9,508 bases of DNA, from NCBI GenBank assembly GCA_963924885.1, contig CAWUUY010000125.1:1-9508 (forward strand). The letters are read 5' to 3'. Below are positions 1 to 6,603 of this stretch, piece by piece (positions within the stretch are counted from its first letter, which is position 1; every line of letters starts with the position of its first letter). The notes beneath the pieces were generated by a model. It ran no database searches. It was not told where the DNA came from and saw nothing but the letters and a program-made list of their open reading frames with translations. Source of the DNA: UBA5216 sp963924885. GTDB lineage: Bacteria; Pseudomonadota; Gammaproteobacteria; Burkholderiales; SG8-41. The position numbers and the translations under genes are program-made.

Positions 1-81
1 CGTTTGGCCTATACCCCCGAGCACCGCGCTGACTACCCGTTGGCGCAACTGCGCCTGCGCGCTTGTATTCATCTTTCTCAT
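1..81 (-). CDS. Possible N-terminal fragment of a gene running off the left edge
   Basis: The minus strand is open from ATG at 79-81 to the window edge and would encode an N-terminus beginning MRKMNTSAQAQLRQ, with a second ATG three codons later. It lies 62 bp downstream of the short-chain dehydrogenase gene on the same strand, so it could be the next gene of that unit. Only a weak GGA lies upstream. No family can be recognised from 27 residues. The plus strand is also open over bases 1-138 (stop TAA at 136-138), so the coding strand here cannot be settled from this window. Confidence 0.25.
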   Translation of the reverse strand, partial: MRKMNTSAQAQLRQRVVSAVLGGIGQT

Positions 82-143
82 CGGCGTAAGTTCCATCTAA
101 CCATTAACGTATTACGCCATATTTGGTTGTCGGAGTAATAACA

Positions 144-878
144 TCAATCTTGCATCGTCAATCCGCCGCTTACGGAGAGCACCTGCCCGGTGAGGTACGA
201 CGCGCGGTCGCTAGCAAAAAACAAAATTGCGTCGGCAACATCGGACGACTGCGCGAAGCGGCGGAACGGTATCGCTCGCATTAACGCCTCGCGTTGTTTA
301 TCGGGTATCGACGCCAGCAGCGGCGTGTCGGTGGGGCCGGGGCACACGCAGTTGACGTTCAGTTTGTAGCGGGCGGTTTCGCGCGCGAGGGATTTGGTGA
401 ACGCGATCACCGCGCCCTTGCTTCCGGCGTACACCGCTTCGCCGCCGCTGCCCGCGCGTCCGGCGTCGCTGGCGACATTGACGATTTTGCCGCTGGCGCG
501 CGCGATCATCTTCGGCAAAAACGCATGCACCACGCGCAAGGTGCCGGTGTAATTCAGATCAATCAGCTTTTGCCACAGCTCGGGCGTGGTGTTGACGAAC
601 GGCTCGATCTTGCTCCAGCCCGCAACGTTGACCAGCACGTCCACCTCGCCCGCCGCATCGCGAAAGCGCGCCACTGCCGCGTCATCGGTGATATCCAGCG
701 GCATGAACGTGGCGTTATGCCCGGCGGCCTTGAGCTGGCCGGCGGCCTGCTCGCCGCCCGCGACGTTGATGTCGCCGAGCATGACCGACGCACCTGCGGC
801 GGCGAGCGTCTGCGCCGTGGCGAGGCCGATGCCTGACGCGGCACCGGTGATGACTGCGGTTTTTCCATTGAGATTCAT
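144..878 (-). CDS. Short-chain dehydrogenase/reductase, BadH-like (probable hydroxyacyl-CoA dehydrogenase)
   Basis: This 244-aa classical short-chain dehydrogenase has a full Rossmann fold. The cofactor motif TGAASGIG is at residues 11-18 and NVAG at 84-87. The catalytic set is Asn109, Ser137, Tyr150 and Lys154 (YAGSK). Asp36 at the end of the second beta strand favours NAD(H) over NADP(H). The segments GEAVYAGSKGA, VCPGPTDTPLLA and the ending GQVLSVSGGLTM closely resemble, from memory, BadH, the 2-hydroxycyclohexanecarboxyl-CoA dehydrogenase of anaerobic benzoate and cyclohexanecarboxylate degradation. It would therefore oxidise a hydroxyacyl-CoA to a ketoacyl-CoA in the cytoplasm. The ATG at 876-878 is preceded by a GGAAG-type ribosome site (888-894). 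The divergent acyl-CoA dehydrogenase supports a role in acyl-CoA catabolism. The exact substrate is not shown by the sequence; FabG-type 3-ketoacyl reductase is the main alternative. Confidence 0.9.
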   Translation of the reverse strand: MNLNGKTAVITGAASGIGLATAQTLAAAGASVMLGDINVAGGEQAAGQLKAAGHNATFMPLDITDDAAVARFRDAAGEVDVLVNVAGWSKIEPFVNTTPELWQKLIDLNYTGTLRVVHAFLPKMIARASGKIVNVASDAGRAGSGGEAVYAGSKGAVIAFTKSLARETARYKLNVNCVCPGPTDTPLLASIPDKQREALMRAIPFRRFAQSSDVADAILFFASDRASYLTGQVLSVSGGLTMQD

Positions 879-921
879 TGCGATGTGCTTCCGTGTAAGT
901 TCAATCTGTGAATAGGCGAAC

Positions 922-934
922 GCGTATTTTACGC
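922..934. promoter_or_regulatory. Palindrome over a minus-strand -10 in the divergent spacer
   Basis: The 100-bp spacer between the two divergent genes holds GCGTA-TTT-TACGC, a perfect 5-bp inverted repeat. On the minus strand its centre reads TAAAAT (926-931), five of six matches to a sigma70 -10 box, which would start transcription about 40 bases before the dehydrogenase ATG. No good -35 is visible, so an activator may be needed, or the palindrome may be a repressor site. On the plus strand an extended -10-like TGTGATAAC (962-970) lies just before the acyl-CoA dehydrogenase start. All of this is inferred from motif shape. Confidence 0.35.
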
Positions 935-978
935 CAGCGCCTATCCTCGCGAAATTCCAATTGTGATAACGTCACCGC

Positions 979-2142
979 ATGATGAACGACAATCAATTTC
1001 TCGAATGGCCCTTCTTTGATGAATCGCACCGGCATCTTGCCGGCGAGTTAGAGGCTTGGGTCAACGTTAACCGCCACGCGCTCGAAGCCGAGGGCATGGA
1101 TGAAGCCACGGCAGTTCGCGCCATCGCGCGCCTGTTGGGTGACGGCGGCTGGCTGCGTTATATGCAACCCGCCGCGCACGGCGCGCGCGTGGATGTGCGC
1201 AGCCTGTGCGTGATACGCGACGTGCTCGCGCGTTGCTCGGGGCTGGCGGATTGCACCTTTGCCATGCAGGGGCTGGGCGCGGTGCCCCTCGTGTTGTTTG
1301 GCACCCCTACGCAACAGGCTGCGTACCTGCCGCGCATCGTCGAGGGATTGTGCATCACCGGCTTTTGTTTGTCCGAGTCCGAAGCGGGCTCGGATGTATC
1401 GGCCTTGCAGACTAGCGCGCGGCGTGATGAGGGCGGCAACACGTACATTTTGAATGGCCGCAAGACATGGATATCCAATGCCGGCGTCGCACACGCCTAC
1501 GTCGTGTTCGCGCGCACCGGTGAGGCGCCAGGCGCGAAAGGCTTGTCCGCGTTCGTGGTCGATGCCGACACGCTGGGCTTAAGCGTGCCCGAATCGATCA
1601 ACGTGGTCGCGCCGCACGTCATCGGCACCGTCGCGTTTGGCAACTGCCGCGTGCCCGCAAGCGCGATGCTCGGCAAACCTGGCGAGGGCTTCAAGGTGGC
1701 AATGGCAACACTGGACGTGATGCGCGCCACCGTTGGGGCGGCGGCGCTCGGCTTCGCGCGCCGCGCGCTGAGTGAGGCACGCGCCCATGTGAAATCACGC
1801 CAAGTGTTCGGCCAGGCACTGGCGCAATTTCAAGCCACACAAATGCGCATCGCCGACATGGCGCTGGATGTGGATACCGCGGCACTACTGGTCTACCGCG
1901 CCGCGTGGACCAAGGACACCCTGCGCGACCGCGTAACGTTGGAAGCCTCGATGGCCAAACTGCACGCCACCGAAGCCGCGCAACGCGTGATCGATTCAGC
2001 GGTGCAGTTGTTCGGCGGCCTGGGCGTCACTGTCGGCAGCACGGTCGAGCGGCTGTATCGCGAGATACGTCCGTTGCGGATTTACGAAGGCACGAGCGAG
2101 ATACAGAAACTGATTATTGGCGGGCAGGTGCTGGGGAAGTAA
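979..2142 (+). CDS. Acyl-CoA dehydrogenase family protein
   Basis: This 387-aa flavoprotein has the usual family length and layout: an N-terminal helical domain, a middle beta domain and a C-terminal helical domain. It would introduce an alpha,beta double bond into an acyl-CoA, passing electrons through FAD to electron-transfer flavoprotein. The first family signature is at residues 130-142 (CLSESEAGSD). The flavin-contacting WISNAG is at 164-169, the FAD pyrophosphate Arg274 is in SRQVFGQ, and QLFGGLG is at 343-349. The motif IYEGTSEIQ (368-376) carries the expected catalytic base, Glu370. The start has two tandem ATGs (979, 982) and no clear Shine-Dalgarno sequence. It is divergent from the BadH-like dehydrogenase, so the pair could act two steps apart on one acyl-CoA. 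Substrate unknown: alicyclic, aromatic-derived or branched acyl-CoAs are possible. Confidence 0.93.
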   Translation: MMNDNQFLEWPFFDESHRHLAGELEAWVNVNRHALEAEGMDEATAVRAIARLLGDGGWLRYMQPAAHGARVDVRSLCVIRDVLARCSGLADCTFAMQGLGAVPLVLFGTPTQQAAYLPRIVEGLCITGFCLSESEAGSDVSALQTSARRDEGGNTYILNGRKTWISNAGVAHAYVVFARTGEAPGAKGLSAFVVDADTLGLSVPESINVVAPHVIGTVAFGNCRVPASAMLGKPGEGFKVAMATLDVMRATVGAAALGFARRALSEARAHVKSRQVFGQALAQFQATQMRIADMALDVDTAALLVYRAAWTKDTLRDRVTLEASMAKLHATEAAQRVIDSAVQLFGGLGVTVGSTVERLYREIRPLRIYEGTSEIQKLIIGGQVLGK

Positions 2143-2151
2143 TGCATGGTC

Positions 2152-2173
2152 ATCGCGGCGCGATCTGATTTTT
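2152..2173 (+). terminator. Weak intrinsic terminator candidate after the acyl-CoA dehydrogenase
   Basis: ATCGC-GGC-GCGAT forms a 5-bp stem with a 3-base loop ten bases after the stop codon, and a run of five T follows after four bases. The stem is short and the T-run displaced, so termination may be partial. The two-hairpin repeat further downstream could also contribute. Confidence 0.35.
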
Positions 2174-2246
2174 GGCGTTCGAACAGGCCAGGAATTCCAC
2201 TTCGCGACAGTTCGCTACAGGGGCAATCCGGTCGAAATTACTTCCT

Positions 2247-2336
2247 GTAGGGTGGGCAAAGCGTTGTTGTTTTGCCCACGCCAGCGCACGACGAGCGTAT
2301 CGAAACGGGTGGGCACAAAGGGCGTGCCCACCCTAC
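2247..2336. repeat. Two-hairpin palindromic repeat with 12-bp outer arms
   Basis: The outer arms GTAGGGTGGGCA (2247-2258) and TGCCCACCCTAC (2325-2336) are perfect inverted repeats. Inside are two perfect hairpins that reuse the arm bases: GTGGGCAAA/TTTGCCCAC (2252-2260 with 2271-2279, 10-base loop) and GGGTGGGCAC/GTGCCCACCC (2307-2316 with 2324-2333, 7-base loop). A single strand could fold either as one long stem or as two hairpins. The wording 'tagggtgggcaaagcg ... gtgcccacc' resembles interspersed palindromic repeats common between genes in proteobacteria; this family resemblance is from memory. It marks the left border of the accessory patch. No transposase is visible in the window, so it would be non-autonomous if mobile. 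Confidence 0.75.
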
Positions 2337-2373
2337 GCTTGCTCAGATTGCAAGATCACCCTAGACATGGTTT

Positions 2374-2736
2374 TCAGAACGGAATAAATGGTGCTACTAA
2401 CAATATAAATACGCCTAGCACGCTGTTTTTTCCCATGGGGCCGCCCAAACTGAACGAGAGGTATGCAGCGATAAGAACCAACGGCATCATAAGAAAGCTG
2501 CCTCGCATGGTGTCAAGATCAGAGAACTTGTAATAGTTGCTCGCAAACTGCTGCACTGTGAAGAGAATGAAGCTGATCACAAGAAAAATTGCGGCCAAAC
2601 AAATTAATACTAGTCCGTCAAGGCTTCCCAATAGCGCGCGAAAAAATACGGCAAGGCGAGTACTTCCCACAAATGTAGATTTGGCGTCAGCACGTTCGCG
2701 CGTCCGAGTGGGCGTGTCCGAGTTTCCGATTTGCAC
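2374..2736 (-). CDS. Small predicted membrane protein, unknown function
   Basis: The 120-aa product is not recognised. It has a polar, charged N-terminus (residues 1-33, rich in Thr, Arg and Ser) and then three hydrophobic segments suited to membrane spans, at about 39-62, 80-97 and 104-120. The last runs to the very C-terminus, ending in Pro-Phe. No signal-peptidase or lipoprotein site is evident. The start is GTG (2734-2736). The frame is closed by TAG at 2758-2760, so no longer form exists; an AAGGA lies rather far upstream, and GTG at residue 23 is an alternative. Base composition is visibly richer in A and T than the flanking metabolic genes. Together with the neighbouring repeat and toxin-antitoxin pair, this suggests acquired DNA. 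Three clean hydrophobic segments argue that it is real, but no homology could be tested. Confidence 0.6.
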   Translation of the reverse strand: MQIGNSDTPTRTRERADAKSTFVGSTRLAVFFRALLGSLDGLVLICLAAIFLVISFILFTVQQFASNYYKFSDLDTMRGSFLMMPLVLIAAYLSFSLGGPMGKNSVLGVFILLVAPFIPF

Positions 2737-2812
2737 TTTGTCACGGCATTTCCTTATCTAAAGTTCGCACCACATTCAGTCACGCCGTTTGCCCGCCGCA
2801 AAATTCGACACG

Positions 2813-3232
2813 CTAAAGTTGAAGAAAATTCAGCGTAGGAAATCGCTGGAAATCCCCATCAAACGAAACCAGCCGGTAATTACCCGCCAGACAAAACGCG
2901 GCCAGATAGGCGTCCGTCCACAGGTGATGCGGGAAAGCGGGCGTGCTGGTCAGCGCGTGGAAGTGTTTATCCAAGCCCGCCGGCTCCGCCAGAAAACGCA
3001 GGATCGGAATAGCGAGGAACTGGCGGTAAATGGTCCATGCTTCCTGCGTGCTTAACGGATTGGCAAGCGCGCGGGCGTGGGTGCTCAGGCGCAAGAAGCC
3101 GAGCGCGGTGACGCTACAAAACGCCAGCGTTTCGGCGGCCTGTGTTTCCCAGTAGCGGCTGGCGGCCTGATGATGCGCGTGACGCTTGTCAACGAGTGCA
3201 AGCCAGACGTTGATGTCGGGGAGATCCGTCAC
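2813..3232 (-). CDS. vapC: PIN-domain toxin, VapC family (probable endoribonuclease)
   Basis: The 139-aa protein matches a VapC-type PIN nuclease in length and pattern. Its N-terminal LPDINVWLAL places the first metal-binding acid at Asp6. TDAYLAAF gives Asp107, and LVSFDGDF gives Asp125 with Asp127 nearby. VapC toxins are Mg2+-dependent RNases, typically cutting tRNA or rRNA, held inactive by the cognate antitoxin. The second canonical acid, expected near residue 43 in the VTxLGFLRL segment (often Glu or Gln there), is Ala43. The start is GTG (3230-3232), inside the antitoxin's ending ATGTGA, giving a 4-bp overlap and translational coupling. Subfamily and RNA target are not shown by the sequence. 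Confidence 0.88.
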   Translation of the reverse strand: MTDLPDINVWLALVDKRHAHHQAASRYWETQAAETLAFCSVTALGFLRLSTHARALANPLSTQEAWTIYRQFLAIPILRFLAEPAGLDKHFHALTSTPAFPHHLWTDAYLAAFCLAGNYRLVSFDGDFQRFPTLNFLQL

Positions 3233-3513
3233 ATGCGCGGCGCGGCGGGTCGGGCTTGGGTGAGGTCTTCGTCGTCGAGGAAGGACTGAAGCTGCTTGTT
3301 GCTGAGCGCGGGGGTGACAGTGCCGTCGGCCTCTCGGGCGATCGGTATGGCGTAGACGGGGCGCGGGGACTGCGCAGCGGGCGGCTGCGGCCCCTCGTTC
3401 AGCCCGCGCTCGATGAATTCGGCGACGAGTTCTTTGAGCTTGCAGCCACGCAGCGCAGCCTCGGCTTTCAGCTTGCGAAAGATGTCGTCGGGTAGATCCA
3501 GTGTGGTTCGCAT
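3229..3513 (-). CDS. vapB: Ribbon-helix-helix antitoxin, VapB-like
   Basis: The 94-aa protein begins RTTLDLPDDIFRKLKAEA and continues KLKELVAEFIERGL. This is a ribbon-helix-helix fold with a beta strand at residues 2-8 and helices at about 9-22 and 25-38, which dimerises and inserts the strands into the DNA major groove. The rest is a Pro/Ala-rich linker and an acidic segment (SFLDDEDL, 77-84) suited to blocking the toxin's active site. It is the first gene of the pair and overlaps the toxin by 4 bp. It would neutralise the toxin and, with it, repress the shared promoter. The ATG at 3511-3513 has no Shine-Dalgarno sequence upstream, and the likely transcription start lies almost on the ATG, so it may be read from a leaderless mRNA. 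Confidence 0.85.
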   Translation of the reverse strand: MRTTLDLPDDIFRKLKAEAALRGCKLKELVAEFIERGLNEGPQPPAAQSPRPVYAIPIAREADGTVTPALSNKQLQSFLDDEDLTQARPAAPRM

Positions 3514-3520
3514 AAAAACA

Positions 3521-3548
3521 TTTTTACATCAAAGCATCAATTGGTCAA
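3521..3548 (-). promoter_or_regulatory. Toxin-antitoxin promoter with direct repeats
   Basis: On the minus strand, TTGACC (3543-3548, five of six matches to -35) is followed after 16 bases by TAAAAA (3521-3526, four of six matches to -10). Transcription would then start near 3514, one base before the antitoxin ATG. Between the boxes, TTGATG occurs twice with an 8-bp period (3535-3540 and 3527-3532), the kind of spacing used by ribbon-helix-helix repressors for autoregulation. A weaker upstream alternative, TTGTAA with TATTAA (3607-3612 and 3583-3588, 18-base spacer), would give a longer leader. Confidence 0.45.
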
Positions 3549-3771
3549 GCTTCAGGGGAGATCGACGCAGAAGGGGGTAGTTTTAATATTGTTTAAAAAC
3601 ATATACTTACAAATAAAGCTCGCTGCGGCACGCTCGAAGGGCACGCCTGCCCTTGTGTGCGGCAATTTCTGCGCAACGCGCACGGCTCCACGCACGAACA
3701 CCGAGCCTTACCCTTGATTTAAAAGGTAAATGCGGGCGATTCCCGCCGCGCCCCTCACCTCAAATAAGTAA
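3549..3771. other. Spacer between the toxin-antitoxin pair and the groE promoter
   Basis: No convincing gene is seen in this stretch. It contains an AT-rich patch at 3581-3617, a small hairpin AAGGGCA-CGCC-TGCCCTT (3637-3654), and a second hairpin GCGGG-CGATT-CCCGC (3732-3746). Neither hairpin has a T-run, so they are not obvious terminators. The AT-rich patch could be an upstream promoter element or simply the edge of the acquired patch. Confidence 0.4.
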
Positions 3772-3800
3772 TTGATTTTAAAGTATTTATAGCGCATCAT
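3772..3800 (+). promoter_or_regulatory. Sigma70-like promoter of groES-groEL
   Basis: TTGATT (3772-3777) and CATCAT (3795-3800) are separated by 17 bases, four of six matches in each box, and the spacer is AT-rich. The start would be near 3807, inside the CIRCE operator, giving a leader of about 87 bases before groES. CCCCATC at 3811-3817 resembles the -10 of a heat-shock sigma32 promoter, but no CTTGAA-type -35 lies at the right distance. Confidence 0.5.
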
Positions 3801-3826
3801 TGGCACTCTACCCCATCGAGTGCCAG
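3800..3826. promoter_or_regulatory. CIRCE operator (HrcA binding site), variant
   Basis: TTGGCACTC-N9-GAGTGCCAG matches the CIRCE consensus TTAGCACTC-N9-GAGTGCTAA in spacing and in both core arms. The inner eight bases of each arm are perfectly complementary (3801-3808 with 3818-3825). The consensus A and its partner T are both changed, to G and C, so symmetry is kept. CIRCE is bound by the repressor HrcA and, in the transcript, forms a leader hairpin. Its position over the predicted start implies repression of the chaperonin operon under non-stress conditions. hrcA itself is not in the window. Confidence 0.9.
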
Positions 3827-3893
3827 TGCGTGGTAGCGCGCTTTCAGCAAAATTAAGCTCGATATCACCGCAGTTCACCGAGGAGTATCACCC

Positions 3894-4184
3894 ATGAAAA
3901 TCCGTCCTATACACGACCGGGTCATCGTCAAGCGTTTGGAAGAAGAACGTAAAACCGCATCGGGCATCGTCATTCCCGACACCGCTGCCGAAAAACCGGA
4001 GCAAGGTGAAGTCAAGGCTGTCGGCACCGGCAAGCGCCAGGACGACGGCACGATTGTCCCCATCGATGTGAAAGTCGGCGACCGCGTGTTGTTCGGCAAG
4101 TATTCAGGCCAGACCGTCAAGGTAGACGGTGAAGAGCTGCTGGTCATGCGCGAAGAAGACATCATGGGTGTTATCGAGAAATAG
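3894..4184 (+). CDS. groES: Co-chaperonin GroES (Hsp10)
   Basis: The 96-aa product is a standard-length GroES that forms the heptameric lid on GroEL. The N-terminus MKIRPIHDRVIVKR is typical. The mobile loop spans about residues 16-33 and holds the GroEL-binding tripeptide Ile25-Val26-Ile27 (GIVIPDTA). The beta-hairpin 'roof' is around GTGKRQDDGT, and the C-terminal part VGDRVLFGKYSG and EELLVMREEDIMGVI is canonical. A strong AGGAG (3881-3885) lies eight bases before the ATG. It is the first gene of the operon, downstream of the CIRCE operator, with groEL following after 117 bp. Nothing is missing or unusual in the protein. Confidence 0.99.
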   Translation: MKIRPIHDRVIVKRLEEERKTASGIVIPDTAAEKPEQGEVKAVGTGKRQDDGTIVPIDVKVGDRVLFGKYSGQTVKVDGEELLVMREEDIMGVIEK

Positions 4185-4301
4185 TAATCCCCTTTCATTG
4201 ACGAAATAAGTTTGGCGTTCCATCAACCAGACAGGCATGAAACATGTCGTCACCGTTGAAATAGAAATGGAATAAGTCCGAAGTAAACCAGGAGAACCAA
4301 C

Positions 4302-5960
<1,659 letters not shown>

Positions 5961-5986
5961 TCCTGGCCGGTCGCTTTACGCATCAC

Positions 5987-6014
5987 AAAAAACCCCGCTT
6001 CGGCGGGGTTTTTT
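5987..6014 (+). terminator. Intrinsic terminator of groES-groEL
   Basis: CCCCGC-TTCG-GCGGGG forms a perfect 6-bp GC stem closed by the very stable cUUCGg tetraloop, flanked by six A on the left and six T on the right. It starts 26 bases after the groEL stop. The A-run means it could also terminate transcription arriving from the other strand. Confidence 0.95.
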
Positions 6015-6048
6015 ATTGCTTAAAAAAATTAGTTATACGCAGGCGCCC

Positions 6049-6077
6049 TTGTTAACGGCACAGCGGAAAAGTATATC
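6049..6077 (+). promoter_or_regulatory. Candidate promoter for the 123-aa gene
   Basis: TTGTTA (6049-6054) and TATATC (6072-6077) are 17 bases apart, each four of six matches to sigma70 boxes, just after the groEL terminator. The leader would be a little over 100 bases. It contains a small hairpin CGCGC/GCGCG (6082-6086 with 6095-6099) and the direct repeat at 6139-6158. Confidence 0.4.
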
Positions 6078-6138
6078 TATCCGCGCCACGCATAGCGCGT
6101 AGACTGGCTGAGTAAGGTGCGCGCTTCATCACCCTTTC

Positions 6139-6158
6139 CTGATCCATTGCTGATCCAT
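6139..6158. repeat. Two 9-bp direct repeats CTGATCCAT
   Basis: CTGATCCAT occurs at 6139-6147 and 6150-6158, an 11-bp period close to one helical turn, in the leader between the candidate promoter and the 123-aa gene. It could be a protein-binding site or a slippage duplication. No known regulator is recognised. Confidence 0.5.
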
Positions 6159-6182
6159 CGCGGTTTTTCCCAGCGAGGAAAC

Positions 6183-6209
6183 ATGACATTCCGGCGGTTC
6201 CTTGTCTGA
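6183..6209 (+). CDS. Possible leader mini-ORF (MTFRRFLV)
   Basis: A GAGGA ribosome site (6175-6179) is followed after only three bases by ATG and eight codons ending in TGA. The ORF overlaps the TTG start of the next gene in another frame (+1). It may be a leader peptide that couples translation by termination and re-initiation. Alternatively, it may be the true start of the next gene, separated from it by one extra base in this sequence. Nothing else supports it as a product. Confidence 0.3.
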   Translation: MTFRRFLV

Positions 6210-6573
6210 TCCCCTGCCTGCGCGCACGGCAGCCGCAGCCTGGGACACCTTGTCCGTGACGCGCTTTCAGGAAGAACTGCGCCGCGGCGTACAGGCGTCG
6301 GCGCCGGCAGCGTTTCCGAATCCGCTGAACGACGTGGTGCAAACCATCGAACGCAATCCGGCGTTTCCACAATCGCGCCTGCTCACCCGCCTGCTGTCGG
6401 CGCTGATGTCACAGGCCGGCGAATTTCGCAGCGCCGAAGTATTCGCCTTTGATACCAAAACGCGAGCCTTGGTGGTGGCACTGCTCGACGCGTTTGCGTC
6501 CGGCATCCCGGGGCGCGATGAATGGCAACGCGCCATCGATAGCGCACTCGCCGCGCAACGCGCGTACGGGTAA
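6202..6573 (+). CDS. Hypothetical protein, 123 aa, TTG start
   Basis: The product is not recognised. It is soluble, with no signal peptide or membrane segment, and rich in Ala, Arg and Leu. A Pro/Ala-rich region (residues about 30-44) separates a short N-terminal helix from a C-terminal half that looks mostly helical (TRLLSALMSQAGEF, ALVVALLDAFASG, WQRAIDSALAAQRAYG). The frame is closed by TGA at 6184-6186, so TTG at 6202 is the first usable start. It has only a GGCGG-like site, and GTG at codon 19 is a later option. The gene lies alone between the groEL terminator and the convergent pap gene, whose stop is 30 bp away. The GC-rich codon use matches the neighbours, which supports a resident gene. 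Confidence 0.65.
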   Translation: MSDPLPARTAAAAWDTLSVTRFQEELRRGVQASAPAAFPNPLNDVVQTIERNPAFPQSRLLTRLLSALMSQAGEFRSAEVFAFDTKTRALVVALLDAFASGIPGRDEWQRAIDSALAAQRAYG

Positions 6574-6603
6574 CGGCACTGCGTTGTATTACGTTGTGTC
6601 ACG

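Noticed and set aside
1..138. Plus-strand frame open from the left edge to TAA at 136-138
   Set aside because: It could be the 3' end of a convergent gene, but the product matches nothing I recognise, its codon quality falls in the second half, and the minus strand also has a plausible frame.
2117..2533. 138-aa plus-strand ORF running from the acyl-CoA dehydrogenase end through the repeat
   Set aside because: It crosses the palindromic repeat and lies opposite the membrane-protein gene. Composition is mixed and no domain is visible.
3730..3771. 13-codon ORF after AAAGGT upstream of groES
   Set aside because: It is too short and lies upstream of the predicted groE promoter, with no sign of conservation testable here.
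3811..3817. Sigma32-type -10 (CCCCATC) within the CIRCE spacer
   Set aside because: No CTTGAA-like -35 is found 13-17 bases upstream, so a full heat-shock promoter is not supported.
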